This document shows, one piece after another, positions 46,997 through 55,034 of a DNA stretch of 64,000 bases. The stretch is from an uncultured Oceanospirillaceae bacterium (GTDB lineage: Bacteria; Pseudomonadota; Gammaproteobacteria; Pseudomonadales; Balneatricaceae). Below the pieces are notes generated by a model that was not told the DNA's origin, did not search any database, and worked only from the letters and a program-made list of their open reading frames with translations. The position numbers were made by a program, and so were the translations under genes. Every line of letters starts with the position of its first letter. Position 1 is the stretch's first letter. The stretch spans positions 124,001 through 188,000 of the forward strand of contig CAKZOD010000022.1 of NCBI GenBank assembly GCA_937136055.1. Reading direction: 5' to 3'.

Positions 46997-48148
46997 TTAC
47001 TTAGATAAATGATCAATCAGCTTGTTGATAAAGCTTTCGCATTTTTTAATTTGGTCAATTTCTATAAACTCATTGGGGCGATGGGCTTGGTCTATTGAGC
47101 CTGGGCCACAAACTATCGTTGAATAACCCGCTTTTTGGAAAAGCCCTGCTTCAGTACCATAAGCGACAGCAATAGCTTGCTCGTTCTCCGACCAATCCAG
47201 CGCTAGTTTCTCAGCTTCACCATTTTCTTCAGGTGCTAAACCAGGAGCCGCCGCTCTATCAATAATTTTGATTTCGCAAATTGGGTTTTGAGATTGCATG
47301 CGCTCTTCTACAGTGCGTGAAAATGCTCTATAGCTATCAATGCATTTGTGTGGGTCATCTTTAGGGACAGTTCTTAAATCGACAGAGAATTCGCAGAATT
47401 TCGGGATAATATTACTGGCATTACCGCCGTGCAGAGTGCCGACATTTAAAGTGCTGTAATTAGGCTCTAAGCTAGTTAGATCTTCTTGTGGATTGTCTCT
47501 GAAGTTATCGAGTTCATCGCTTAAAAAGTTAATCAGCTTGGCAGCGGCAAGATTGGCGCTAACACCTAAGTTTAACTTACTTGAGTGCGCCTCTACCCCA
47601 GTAATTTGAGTGACCATTGAGTTAACACTTTTGTGAAGGTTAGCCACTTGCATTGAGGTAGGTTCACCGACAAAAACGGCGCTGACAGGGGGCAAGTTAT
47701 CGACAATTTCATTGACTAAGTCGACAGCCCCAATGCAGCCAATTTCTTCATCATAAGAAAAACAAAAGTGGATAGGGCGCTTTAAGTCCGCTTCAATCAT
47801 CGCAGGCACAGCTGCCAAGCAAATCGCTAAGTAGCCTTTCATATCACAAGTGCCACGACCAAAGTACTTGTTGTCTTTCTCAACTAGCTCAAAAGGATCA
47901 GTTGACCAATCTTGGCCATCTACAGGTACTACATCAGTGTGCCCTGATAAAATAATACCGCCAGCAGTGTTAGGACCTACTGTTGCATAAAGGTTAGTTT
48001 TTGTTTTTTCAGCATTGGGTACTAAACGTGACTCAATGCCATAGCCATTTAGATACTCTTGTACGTAATCAATTAATGCCAAGTTTGAATGACGAGATAC
48101 TGTGTCAAATCCAATGAGTTTGGTGAGAATATCTTTAATTTCAGTCAT
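46997..48148 (-). CDS. argE: ArgE-type M20 deacylase (acetylornithine deacetylase family)
   Basis: The 383-residue M20 metallopeptidase-family protein has metal-site motifs GHTDVVPVDGQDW (about 70), the GRGTCDMKGY Asp and YDEEIGCIGA with the catalytic/ligand glutamates, plus the dimerisation domain and a final CGPGSIDQAHRPNEFI with the C-terminal His. GAGGAG precedes the ATG. It fits ArgE (N-acetylornithine to ornithine). Being upstream of a peptide transporter and an amidohydrolase, it may instead hydrolyse imported N-acyl amino acids or dipeptides. Confidence 0.82.
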   Translation of the reverse strand: MTEIKDILTKLIGFDTVSRHSNLALIDYVQEYLNGYGIESRLVPNAEKTKTNLYATVGPNTAGGIILSGHTDVVPVDGQDWSTDPFELVEKDNKYFGRGTCDMKGYLAICLAAVPAMIEADLKRPIHFCFSYDEEIGCIGAVDLVNEIVDNLPPVSAVFVGEPTSMQVANLHKSVNSMVTQITGVEAHSSKLNLGVSANLAAAKLINFLSDELDNFRDNPQEDLTSLEPNYSTLNVGTLHGGNASNIIPKFCEFSVDLRTVPKDDPHKCIDSYRAFSRTVEERMQSQNPICEIKIIDRAAAPGLAPEENGEAEKLALDWSENEQAIAVAYGTEAGLFQKAGYSTIVCGPGSIDQAHRPNEFIEIDQIKKCESFINKLIDHLSK

Positions 48149-48577
48149 CTAATATGACTCCTCAATTAATTCTGTGATGAGAAATTGTAATCGTCGCAAT
48201 ATTGGCAAGCTACATTTCAAGGATCATGTCTTTAAAATGATGAACAGTATTAAATCTGGCAATACGAAATCAAGCATTCTCTGAAGTGTTTGATTTTTAT
48301 ATTAATTTCAGAGGTATTGATGATGCGATGTTTTAGTTAAAGACTAATAAGACACTAAATATTGAGCTGATTCAAGAAAAACTAAAATATTTTAAGTAAA
48401 AAGTATTTGATATAGATTTTATCAAATAGAGCAATTATCTGTGAAATTATTGATAGCTAGTAATAATGATTGGGTATCAAATGAGAGGTAGTAGAAGGCA
48501 CTGTTGAAAAGAAGGCGAGGCACAGAATTTAACAGTGCCTCTTATACGATTGTATAGCTAGTTGGTTATAAGGTCGG
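48149..48577. other. Intergenic region upstream of the argE-like gene
   Basis: This AT-rich stretch has no credible frame. It must contain the argE-like promoter, which I cannot pinpoint, and it ends with the hairpin at 48497-48539 after panC. Confidence 0.45.
48497..48539 (-). terminator. Possible terminator after panC
   Basis: GGCACTGTT (48497-48505) and AACAGTGCC (48531-48539) form a 9-bp stem; an internal AGGCAC copy (near 48517-48523) allows an alternative, smaller hairpin. No clear T-run follows on the minus strand. Confidence 0.5.
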
Positions 48578-49432
48578 CTAACTAGGTAAATCGACAACTT
48601 GGTTGTCTATTAAACGTGCAGCACCCATATATGCAGCCGCCAGTAGCACGAGATGTTTATCACCAGGTTGCGCTAACATCAGTGTATTGGCGTTCGCAAT
48701 GACGAAATAATCTCTTTTAAATCCCTGGGATTCAAGATTTGCTTGAGCTGTTTCGCAAAGCAATGGAAAGTCAGAGCAACCGGCTTCCAATTGTTGTTTC
48801 GTCTCTTGCAGTGTGCGATAAAGTGCAGTCGCTTTTTCACGTTCTGCTTGGGTTAAATAACCGTTGCGCGAGCTAAGTGCTAGGCCTTCTGAGTTTCTTT
48901 TAGTCGGTGATCCAACAACCTCGACGTCGATTGATAAATCTTGCGTCATCTGACGAATGATGTGTAATTGTTGGTAGTCTTTTTGGCCAAAAACAGCAAC
49001 ATCAGGTTGAATCATCGCATACAGCTTACAAACGACAGTGGCTACCCCTTGAAAGTGGCCGGGTCTGCTTGAGCCGCAGTACAAATTGGAAGTTGCAGGT
49101 ACTTCAACGATAGTTTGGTTATCGCGTCCATGTGGGTAAACTTCTGTCTCTGTAGGGGCGAATAATAAGTGGCAACCTGCACTTATTAGCTGTTCTTTAT
49201 CCGCTTCTAGTGTCTTTGGATATTTTTCTAAATCTTCCCCACTACCAAACTGTAGAGGGTTTACGAAAATTGTAGCAATAACGATATCAGCGAGTTCTTT
49301 GGCTTGATGAATTAATGCAATATGGCCTTCGTGTAAATTTCCCATAGTGGCAACCATGGCGATTTTCTTACGATTAAGACGATGATCGCGTACTGTTTTA
49401 CGTAGTTCTTGCAGTTTAGTGATCGTTTGCAT
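48578..49432 (-). CDS. panC: Pantothenate synthetase
   Basis: It ligates pantoate and beta-alanine with ATP to give pantothenate. The 284-residue protein has the HIGH-type motif MGNLHEGHIALI, the FVNPLQFG segment, a substrate-binding FGQKDYQQL and the KMSKS-like SSRNGYL region. It is last in pcnB-folK-panB-panC, 145 bases after panB. Confidence 0.96.
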   Translation of the reverse strand: MQTITKLQELRKTVRDHRLNRKKIAMVATMGNLHEGHIALIHQAKELADIVIATIFVNPLQFGSGEDLEKYPKTLEADKEQLISAGCHLLFAPTETEVYPHGRDNQTIVEVPATSNLYCGSSRPGHFQGVATVVCKLYAMIQPDVAVFGQKDYQQLHIIRQMTQDLSIDVEVVGSPTKRNSEGLALSSRNGYLTQAEREKATALYRTLQETKQQLEAGCSDFPLLCETAQANLESQGFKRDYFVIANANTLMLAQPGDKHLVLLAAAYMGAARLIDNQVVDLPS

Positions 49433-49577
49433 GATGGGAGTTCGCTCGTTTTAAAGGGTGGGGGTGATGTTTTAAATGGTTAGTGAAGGATAAATACCGC
49501 CAGTCAAATTTTATAAATGACTAACGGCTTTTATCATCACTAATTCGCAGCTTTCTTAACTCTTGTGTAGCTGATGT

Positions 49578-50375
49578 TTAGCTTTCAAAGCAGTGCTCAG
49601 GACCTGGGAAAGTGCCATTTTTAACTTCTTCAACATAGCTGCTAATCGCGCCAGCAATATCATTAGCTTGGGCCATGTAATTCTTTACAAAACGTGCCTT
49701 TTTGCCTTCTGGGATATTTAGCATATCTTGTAAAACAAGTACTTGCGCATCAGTGCTTGCGCCTGCGCCTATACCAATAACAGGGACATTAACAGCTTGT
49801 GTAATGCGCTGCGCTAATTCGGTTGGTACGCATTCAAGAAGTATCATGCTAGCACCCGCTTTTTCAAGTATCAGGGCATCATTGAGCATCGCATCGCTGC
49901 TGGCTTGATCTCTACCTTGTACTTTGTAACCACCGAATTTGTTGACAGCTTGCGGGGTTAATCCTAAATGTACGCAGCTTGGGATTCCGCGCTCGTTGAG
50001 CATCGCAATGCTTTGCTCAAGCCATGCACCGCCTTCTAATTTGACAACATTTGCGCCAGCTTGCATTAGCTTTGCACAATTAGTCATGGTTTGTTCGGGG
50101 GTTGCATAACTCATAAACGGAAGATCAGCGAGTATCAACGCATTATGATTACCTTTTGCCACACACTGAGTATGATAAATCATATCAGTCATAGTGACAG
50201 GGAGTGTGCTGTCATTACCTTGTAATGTCATTCCTAAAGAGTCGCCTACTAAAATAGCTTCGACTCCAGCTTTAGATACAACATTGGCGAACGTTGAATC
50301 ATACGCTGTTAATACCGCGAACTTTTCCCCGGTCTTTTTATAAGCATTTAGCGTGTTAAGTGTGACTTTGCTCAT
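49578..50375 (-). CDS. panB: Ketopantoate hydroxymethyltransferase
   Basis: It transfers a hydroxymethyl group from 5,10-methylene-tetrahydrofolate to 2-oxoisovalerate. The 265 residues form a TIM barrel with [19 protein letters not shown] (metal-binding Asp), the KLEGG strand, HLGLTPQ, and IGIGAG before the C-terminus. It follows folK by 28 bases; FolK acts in folate synthesis, the cofactor source of PanB. Confidence 0.96.
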   Translation of the reverse strand: MSKVTLNTLNAYKKTGEKFAVLTAYDSTFANVVSKAGVEAILVGDSLGMTLQGNDSTLPVTMTDMIYHTQCVAKGNHNALILADLPFMSYATPEQTMTNCAKLMQAGANVVKLEGGAWLEQSIAMLNERGIPSCVHLGLTPQAVNKFGGYKVQGRDQASSDAMLNDALILEKAGASMILLECVPTELAQRITQAVNVPVIGIGAGASTDAQVLVLQDMLNIPEGKKARFVKNYMAQANDIAGAISSYVEEVKNGTFPGPEHCFES

Positions 50376-50403
50376 TGGGATAGTCCTGTTTGTATTTTGA
50401 ATG

Positions 50404-50910
50404 TTAAAGTTTTTCTAAACTGCCCGCAGGGCATTGCTCGATTAATGCATTAATAGCAGTGCCATTAATGATAAGCGTATTTGAAAGTTGTGCTAAGGGC
50501 ACTAATACAAAATTTCGATCACACATCGAAAAGTGTGGGATAGTGAGCCTAGGTGTGTTGATTGTTAGATCTGAGTATAAAAGAATATCTAGATCTAAAG
50601 TTCTCGCTCCCCAGCGCTCAATACGTACTCTTTGATGGCTATTTTCAATCGTTTGCAGCTGATCTAATAAGGCCTCAGGAGATAGTGTCGTGGTTATTTT
50701 AGCGACAGCGTTGATATAGTCATCTTGTCCAGCAGGTCCTACAGGGGCAGAGCGGTAAAGCGATGAAACCTCAAAATTACTGACACTGGCAAGTTGCTGT
50801 AACTCTAGAATTGCTGTGTTGATATGCTGTATCGGGTTATCAAGGTTGCTACCCATTCCGATATAACAATCAACACTCGCAATATTTTGGTTATTTGTTT
50901 CTTGGGTCAT
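50404..50910 (-). CDS. folK: HPPK, 2-amino-4-hydroxy-6-hydroxymethyldihydropteridine pyrophosphokinase
   Basis: It pyrophosphorylates the pterin precursor of folate. From ATG 50910 the product is 168 residues, with [11 protein letters not shown] at the start, [21 protein letters not shown] and the metal-binding [14 protein letters not shown]. The start overlaps the 3' end of pcnB by 20 bases (a longer in-frame start at 50925 would overlap by 35), so translation is coupled. Confidence 0.94.
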   Translation of the reverse strand: MTQETNNQNIASVDCYIGMGSNLDNPIQHINTAILELQQLASVSNFEVSSLYRSAPVGPAGQDDYINAVAKITTTLSPEALLDQLQTIENSHQRVRIERWGARTLDLDILLYSDLTINTPRLTIPHFSMCDRNFVLVPLAQLSNTLIINGTAINALIEQCPAGSLEKL

Positions 50911-52750
50911 TTTTTGCGCGTCCACGACGAGGCTTTCTTCTTGGTTCTGGTGTAGTTGTTGCCGTTGCTGTTGAAGGAGTAGGCGCAGTTTCAGGCTCTT
51001 CTACTGTTTCTACAATAGGTGCTTCAATTGACTGCTCTGTTTTAGAGTCCGTTTGAGTACTGCTTTGTACTTTCTCAGCTGCTTTTTTAGGCTGTTCAAT
51101 TAAAGATTCTTGAACGGGCTCTTCAGTGGTTTGTTCTATTCTTTCAGCGTTATTTACTGTGGCAGCGGTATTAACTGGCGCTTTAGCATTATCTAATGTG
51201 GCTTGCTCAGGGGTTGGTGCTACCTTTGCTTTGGCTTGCTTCCTACTTTTAGGTGCTACTTGTTCTACGATATCGAATTTTTCAAGCTCACCCTTTGCTG
51301 TCTCTGATTTGAAAGTGCGCTTTTTCTTAGCAGGCGCTTTTTTCTGTGCCAGCGTTTCACGCATTTGCTCTTTTTCATCAGCATTGGCAGATTGGTATTG
51401 AGTCCACCATTCACCCATACCTTGGATATCTTCGCCACTTTTCTCGCGCAAGACGAGTAGGTCGTATGCTGCTCTGAATCTTGGGTGCTCAATAAGTTGC
51501 TCAACTTTGTTGCCTTGTTTGCGACAAAGTCTAAGTTGTAGCTCCCAAATTTCTCTAATGTTCGATGAGAAACGCTTGGGAATAGAGGTGCGTTTTACTT
51601 GATCTAAAATGACCTTGGAGGCAACATCATGCAGAGCACTTAATGGCGGAACGCGTTTGTTGGCTAACACTTGTTGTAGCTGTTCTTGAACACTTGGCCA
51701 AAGCAGAACAGCATATAAGAAACCAGGGCTCACGCTCTTACGTTGTTTCAGGCGTCTATCAGTATTTTTCAATGCATTGTGAATAAGTACTTTGGCATTC
51801 TGACTGTCATTTTCAAGTGCTACAGCAGTTTGCGGAAGTATTGTTTCTAGTAAGTTGTACTCTTGAAGTAAAGCTAGTGAAGCATTGCCATGGCCTGATT
51901 GAAGCAGTTTTAGTACTTCATCGAATAAGCGAGCGGGGGCAATATCAAAAAGCATTGGAGAAAGTTCTTTAATTGGTGCAGCTGTTGCTTGATCGATAGT
52001 GAAGTCAAGCTTGGCTGCAAAGCGTATTGCACGAAGCATACGTACAGGGTCTTCTCTATAGCGTTCGCTAGGATCGCCAATCATACGAATTTTGCGTTCG
52101 TTAATATCTTGATAACCATTAGTGAAGTCGTAAATCGCTCGGCTTTTTATATCGTAGTAAAGCGCATTAATGGTGAAATCACGACGAATGGCATCTTGAT
52201 CTATAGTCCCGTAAACATTGTCACGTAATATCATGCCAGAGTCAGCTTGCTTAGCATGGTTATCTGCTAGCGTATTTTCATGGGCTGCTCTAAAAGTTGC
52301 AACTTCAATTATTTCCCTACCAAACCTTACGTGTAATAACTTAAATCGACGGCCAATCAAACGCGAGCGGTTGAAAACTTTATGTGCTTGCTCTGGGTGC
52401 GCACCGGTGGTGACATCAAAATCTTTCGGGCGTTTATGTAAAAGTAGATCCCTCACACAGCCACCAACAAGGTAGGATTCGTAATTCGCATTGTGCAAAT
52501 CTTTTACGATTTTGACCGCGTTATTATCTATATCTCTGAACTTTATCTTGTGAGTAGATTCATCAATAACATTCGCATTTATTGCAGCAGCACGTGCGTG
52601 ATCCAAATATGGGTTTTCACGAACAGGCGCAGGATCGTTACGACGCTGCTTCTTGGGCGCATCTGAAGTTGTTTTGGTGCTTGCTGGCGCTGCTTTTTGT
52701 TGTTCGGGTTTCGCGAATAACTTTTTAATATTTTTGAAAAAACTTGGCAT
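50891..52750 (-). CDS. pcnB: Poly(A) polymerase I
   Basis: It adds poly(A) tails to RNA 3' ends, which promotes decay, including of small RNAs. From ATG 52750 it is 619 residues: a basic N-terminal tail, the class II nucleotidyltransferase core (LVGGCVRDLLLHKRPKDFDVTT, with the catalytic DxD), RRDFTINALYYD, RNA-binding helices up to about 440, and an unusually long low-complexity tail (about 450-619) rich in Lys, Thr, Glu and Ala, ending in an RRKPRRGRAK-type basic patch. E. coli PcnB is about 465 residues, so the tail is an extension. An in-frame TTG at 52768 is less likely. Confidence 0.93.
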   Translation of the reverse strand: MPSFFKNIKKLFAKPEQQKAAPASTKTTSDAPKKQRRNDPAPVRENPYLDHARAAAINANVIDESTHKIKFRDIDNNAVKIVKDLHNANYESYLVGGCVRDLLLHKRPKDFDVTTGAHPEQAHKVFNRSRLIGRRFKLLHVRFGREIIEVATFRAAHENTLADNHAKQADSGMILRDNVYGTIDQDAIRRDFTINALYYDIKSRAIYDFTNGYQDINERKIRMIGDPSERYREDPVRMLRAIRFAAKLDFTIDQATAAPIKELSPMLFDIAPARLFDEVLKLLQSGHGNASLALLQEYNLLETILPQTAVALENDSQNAKVLIHNALKNTDRRLKQRKSVSPGFLYAVLLWPSVQEQLQQVLANKRVPPLSALHDVASKVILDQVKRTSIPKRFSSNIREIWELQLRLCRKQGNKVEQLIEHPRFRAAYDLLVLREKSGEDIQGMGEWWTQYQSANADEKEQMRETLAQKKAPAKKKRTFKSETAKGELEKFDIVEQVAPKSRKQAKAKVAPTPEQATLDNAKAPVNTAATVNNAERIEQTTEEPVQESLIEQPKKAAEKVQSSTQTDSKTEQSIEAPIVETVEEPETAPTPSTATATTTPEPRRKPRRGRAKNDPRNK

Positions 52751-52800
52751 TTTAGATCTACAAATCAAAGATAATGTTTAGGGCTGTGAATAATACCACT

Positions 52801-53083
52801 GATATGCCTCAAGCATAAGAGAATTCTTTAGCCAAGTTTAAGGCAACGTGGTGCTGGTTAAGGTAATAAATATTCTGAGTGGGTGTCGCGAAGGTTTAAT
52901 CAGGCGGTGTTTTATAAAGGGTAAGTTGGCAACGTTTGTATTTTTTATAATTGTTGCCGTAATGGTAGTACAGTTAATGTCCCATTTTATTTTTATTTTA
53001 AGACCTGTTCTAAAGCTTTTTGCTGAAACTTGCTGCTGTTTTTATTTTTATTATGCTTAGGTAACGTTGTTATTATTTTTATA
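52801..53083 (-). ncRNA. crcZ: Candidate CrcZ-like Hfq/Crc decoy small RNA
   Basis: The gap between cbrB and pcnB is where Pseudomonas encodes CrcZ. Counting from the sigma-54 promoter at 53095-53109, transcription would start near 53083 on the minus strand. The RNA would carry AAN-repeat stretches at 53065-53080 (AAAAATAATAACAACG), 53029-53054 (ATAATAAAAATAAAAACAGC and on) and 52981-53000 (TAAAATAAAAATAAAATGGG). A stem GGCAAC/GTTGCC (52928-52933, 52953-52958) exposes an A-rich loop. These fit the Hfq distal-face (ARN)n pattern. I found no intrinsic terminator before pcnB, so the 3' end given is a guess and the RNA may be processed from a pcnB transcript. Confidence 0.6.
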
Positions 53084-53094
53084 CTTCTAATAAA

Positions 53095-53109
53095 GCAGGT
53101 GCCGTGCCA
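53095..53109 (-). promoter_or_regulatory. Sigma-54 promoter upstream of the candidate sRNA
   Basis: The minus strand reads TGGCACGGCACCTGC, matching the TGGCAC-N5-TTGC consensus with a single mismatch (CTGC for TTGC) and exact -24/-12 spacing. It lies between cbrB, a sigma-54 activator, and pcnB. Confidence 0.75.
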
Positions 53110-53171
53110 GTTTTTATAAGTTATTGAAATTAAAATAATAAAAGTATTTTTTGGAATTAGTGTGAGTTTTT

Positions 53172-53230
53172 TGTTACCGAGTGTTACCTAAAAGTGTTAC
53201 CGATAGTTGCACGGGGTTTTAGAGGTAACA
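53172..53230. promoter_or_regulatory. TGTTAC/GTAACA repeats, candidate CbrB activator sites
   Basis: TGTTAC occurs at 53172-53177, 53182-53187 and 53195-53200, and its inverse GTAACA at 53225-53230. The cluster is about 90-150 bases upstream of the predicted sigma-54 start, the usual distance for enhancer sites. I recall TGTTAC...GTAACA as the reported CbrB target core in Pseudomonas. Confidence 0.6.
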
Positions 53231-53570
53231 AACTAAGGTAGCACTTTTTATCTATAAAATAGGTTGGGTCTAAAATTTATTTAGTAACCTGAAGAGTTTC
53301 TTATTAAGGTTATCTTAAAATAGTAGTACTTGGCGATAAATGCATGGATTGTGGTGGTGTAGATCGTTGAATTTTAATTTGTACTAAGGTGGTTTTAATT
53401 AACTGTCTCAGTCAGTTGTCTCAGTGTAAATATTTAAATGAAATTAGAGAGTTGAGAGCCTGTGCAGACAATGAGCGTCTAGAGGTGGGGTTGTTGCTAC
53501 GCTATATATGTGTAGAAAGGCTATCAGCTCAGTTTTCGGGCGTGTTAATCAAAAGGCTCAAAGAGTGGTA

Positions 53571-53604
53571 TAGCAAACTTAAAGAGGGGAGTTTAAGTTT
53601 GCTA
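53571..53604 (-). terminator. Perfect hairpin downstream of cbrB
   Basis: TAGCAAACTTAAA (53571-53583) and TTTAAGTTTGCTA (53592-53604) form a 13-bp stem with an eight-base loop, starting 14 bases after the cbrB stop. There is no T-run, so it may act as a 3' end protector as well as a terminator. It separates cbrB from the sRNA region. Confidence 0.65.
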
Positions 53605-53617
53605 ACGTATGAGGTGC

Positions 53618-55024
53618 TTAAGCTTTTGCTTTGCGGGGAATACCTAGCTTCTGTCTTTTTTCCCAAAGGCATTTTCGACTTACGCCCAGTTTTTTTGCAA
53701 GCTCTGTTTCGTTTAAATTATGTTGATGTTCAAGTACGAAACGTTGGAAGTAATCGTTAAGTGATAGCCCGCCTTTAGAGTTAGTGCTCTCCGCTTGAAC
53801 AGGCTTAATGCGTCTTTCAATGTAATTTAAAACAGCGTCGTTTAAATTGTTGTTTTCAATATCAAGCCCGAGAAGTTCACTTGTGATATGCCCGTTTTCA
53901 CAGAGAATAATTGCACGCTCAATAGCGTTTTCAAGTTCACGAACGTTACCGGGCCAGCTATAGTATTTTAAAGTGTGAACAGCACCTTCGCTAAAAAATG
54001 CAGGCTCGCATTTTAAACGATCACATGCTCTTTCTAGGAAAGTATTTGCTAATGAGAGTATGTCTTCTCTGCGCTCGCGAAGAGGCGGCATGCAAATATC
54101 CATCACATAAAGTCGGTAGTATAAGTCTTCGCGAAACAGGCCTTCTTGTGCCAGCTTTTTTAGATTGCGATGAGTTGCAGCAACGAGTCTAACATTGACC
54201 TTTTGATGTTCTACCGATCCCACTCTGCGTACTTCGCTCTCTTGCAGGAAACGTAGCAGTCGCGCTTGGGCATCTAAAGGAAGCTCCCCTATTTCATCGA
54301 GAAATAGGGTGCCACCATTAGCGGCTTCAATTAAGCCAATTTTTTGAGCAGTAGCGCCAGTGAAAGCGCCTTTTTCATGGCCAAAAAGTTCAGACTCTAT
54401 GAGGTTGTCTGGAATGGCGGCACAGTTTACAGAGATCATAGTTGCTTCACTACGGTTGCTCTTTTCATGGATTGAGCGAGCAGCTAACTCTTTGCCGGTG
54501 CCTGACTCTCCTAAAATAAGAACCGTTGTATCAGTTCTAGATACTTTCTCTATACGCTTATACAAATCAATCATGACAGGGCTTTTGCCTACAAAATTAT
54601 TCTTAACGGGAGCGGCGTTGTCGAGAATAGATTTTTTAGATTTAGGAGAGTTGGAAGAAGGAGTGGTAGATTTTGGATTTGCCGTAATGATTTGGTTGAT
54701 GGTTTTAAGCATTTCATCGTGATCAAATGGCTTGGCAATATAATCGGTGGCGCCAAGTTTCATTACCTCAACTGCTGATTTCATACTCGCGTAACTGGTC
54801 ATAATGAGTACGGGGGTGTCTTTAGCATGTTGGATCAAATCAGTGCCTGGGGAACCAGGTAAACGTAAATCGCTGATAATTAAATCATAGTCAGCTAAAT
54901 TGAAATTCTTAAGGGCTTCATCTACTGAACCGCAGTCGTCTATCTCAAACTGGCTGTTAACCAGAAAGCGTTTTAAAGCAAATCGAATGACTTGCTCGTC
55001 TTCAACAATCAGAATATGACTCAT
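53618..55024 (-). CDS. cbrB: CbrB, sigma-54-dependent response regulator
   Basis: The 468-residue NtrC-family activator has a receiver (about 1-120; Asp8/9 pair, phospho-acceptor Asp52 in IISDLRLPG), an AAA+ domain (about 145-385; Walker A GESGTGKE, the sigma-54 contact loop GAFTGA, Walker B GGTLFLDEIG) and a C-terminal Fis-type helix-turn-helix (NETELAKKLGVSRKCLWEKR). It follows cbrA by 10 bases. In Pseudomonas CbrB drives crcZ and amino-acid use genes. Position, order and neighbours (gluQ-cbrX-cbrA-cbrB-pcnB) support the name. Confidence 0.9.
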   Translation of the reverse strand: MSHILIVEDEQVIRFALKRFLVNSQFEIDDCGSVDEALKNFNLADYDLIISDLRLPGSPGTDLIQHAKDTPVLIMTSYASMKSAVEVMKLGATDYIAKPFDHDEMLKTINQIITANPKSTTPSSNSPKSKKSILDNAAPVKNNFVGKSPVMIDLYKRIEKVSRTDTTVLILGESGTGKELAARSIHEKSNRSEATMISVNCAAIPDNLIESELFGHEKGAFTGATAQKIGLIEAANGGTLFLDEIGELPLDAQARLLRFLQESEVRRVGSVEHQKVNVRLVAATHRNLKKLAQEGLFREDLYYRLYVMDICMPPLRERREDILSLANTFLERACDRLKCEPAFFSEGAVHTLKYYSWPGNVRELENAIERAIILCENGHITSELLGLDIENNNLNDAVLNYIERRIKPVQAESTNSKGGLSLNDYFQRFVLEHQHNLNETELAKKLGVSRKCLWEKRQKLGIPRKAKA

Positions 55025-55034
55025 ATATCTCTAC

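Noticed and set aside
49480..49535. Inverted repeat between panB and panC as a terminator
   Set aside because: The arms need several mismatches or G-U pairs and there is no T-run; panB-panC is better read as one transcript.
53389..53760. A 123-residue plus-strand frame antisense to the end of cbrB
   Set aside because: It starts with GTG without a clear ribosome site, contains the perfect 13-bp cbrB hairpin (53571-53604), and its last third is antisense to the conserved cbrB helix-turn-helix. No recognisable family.
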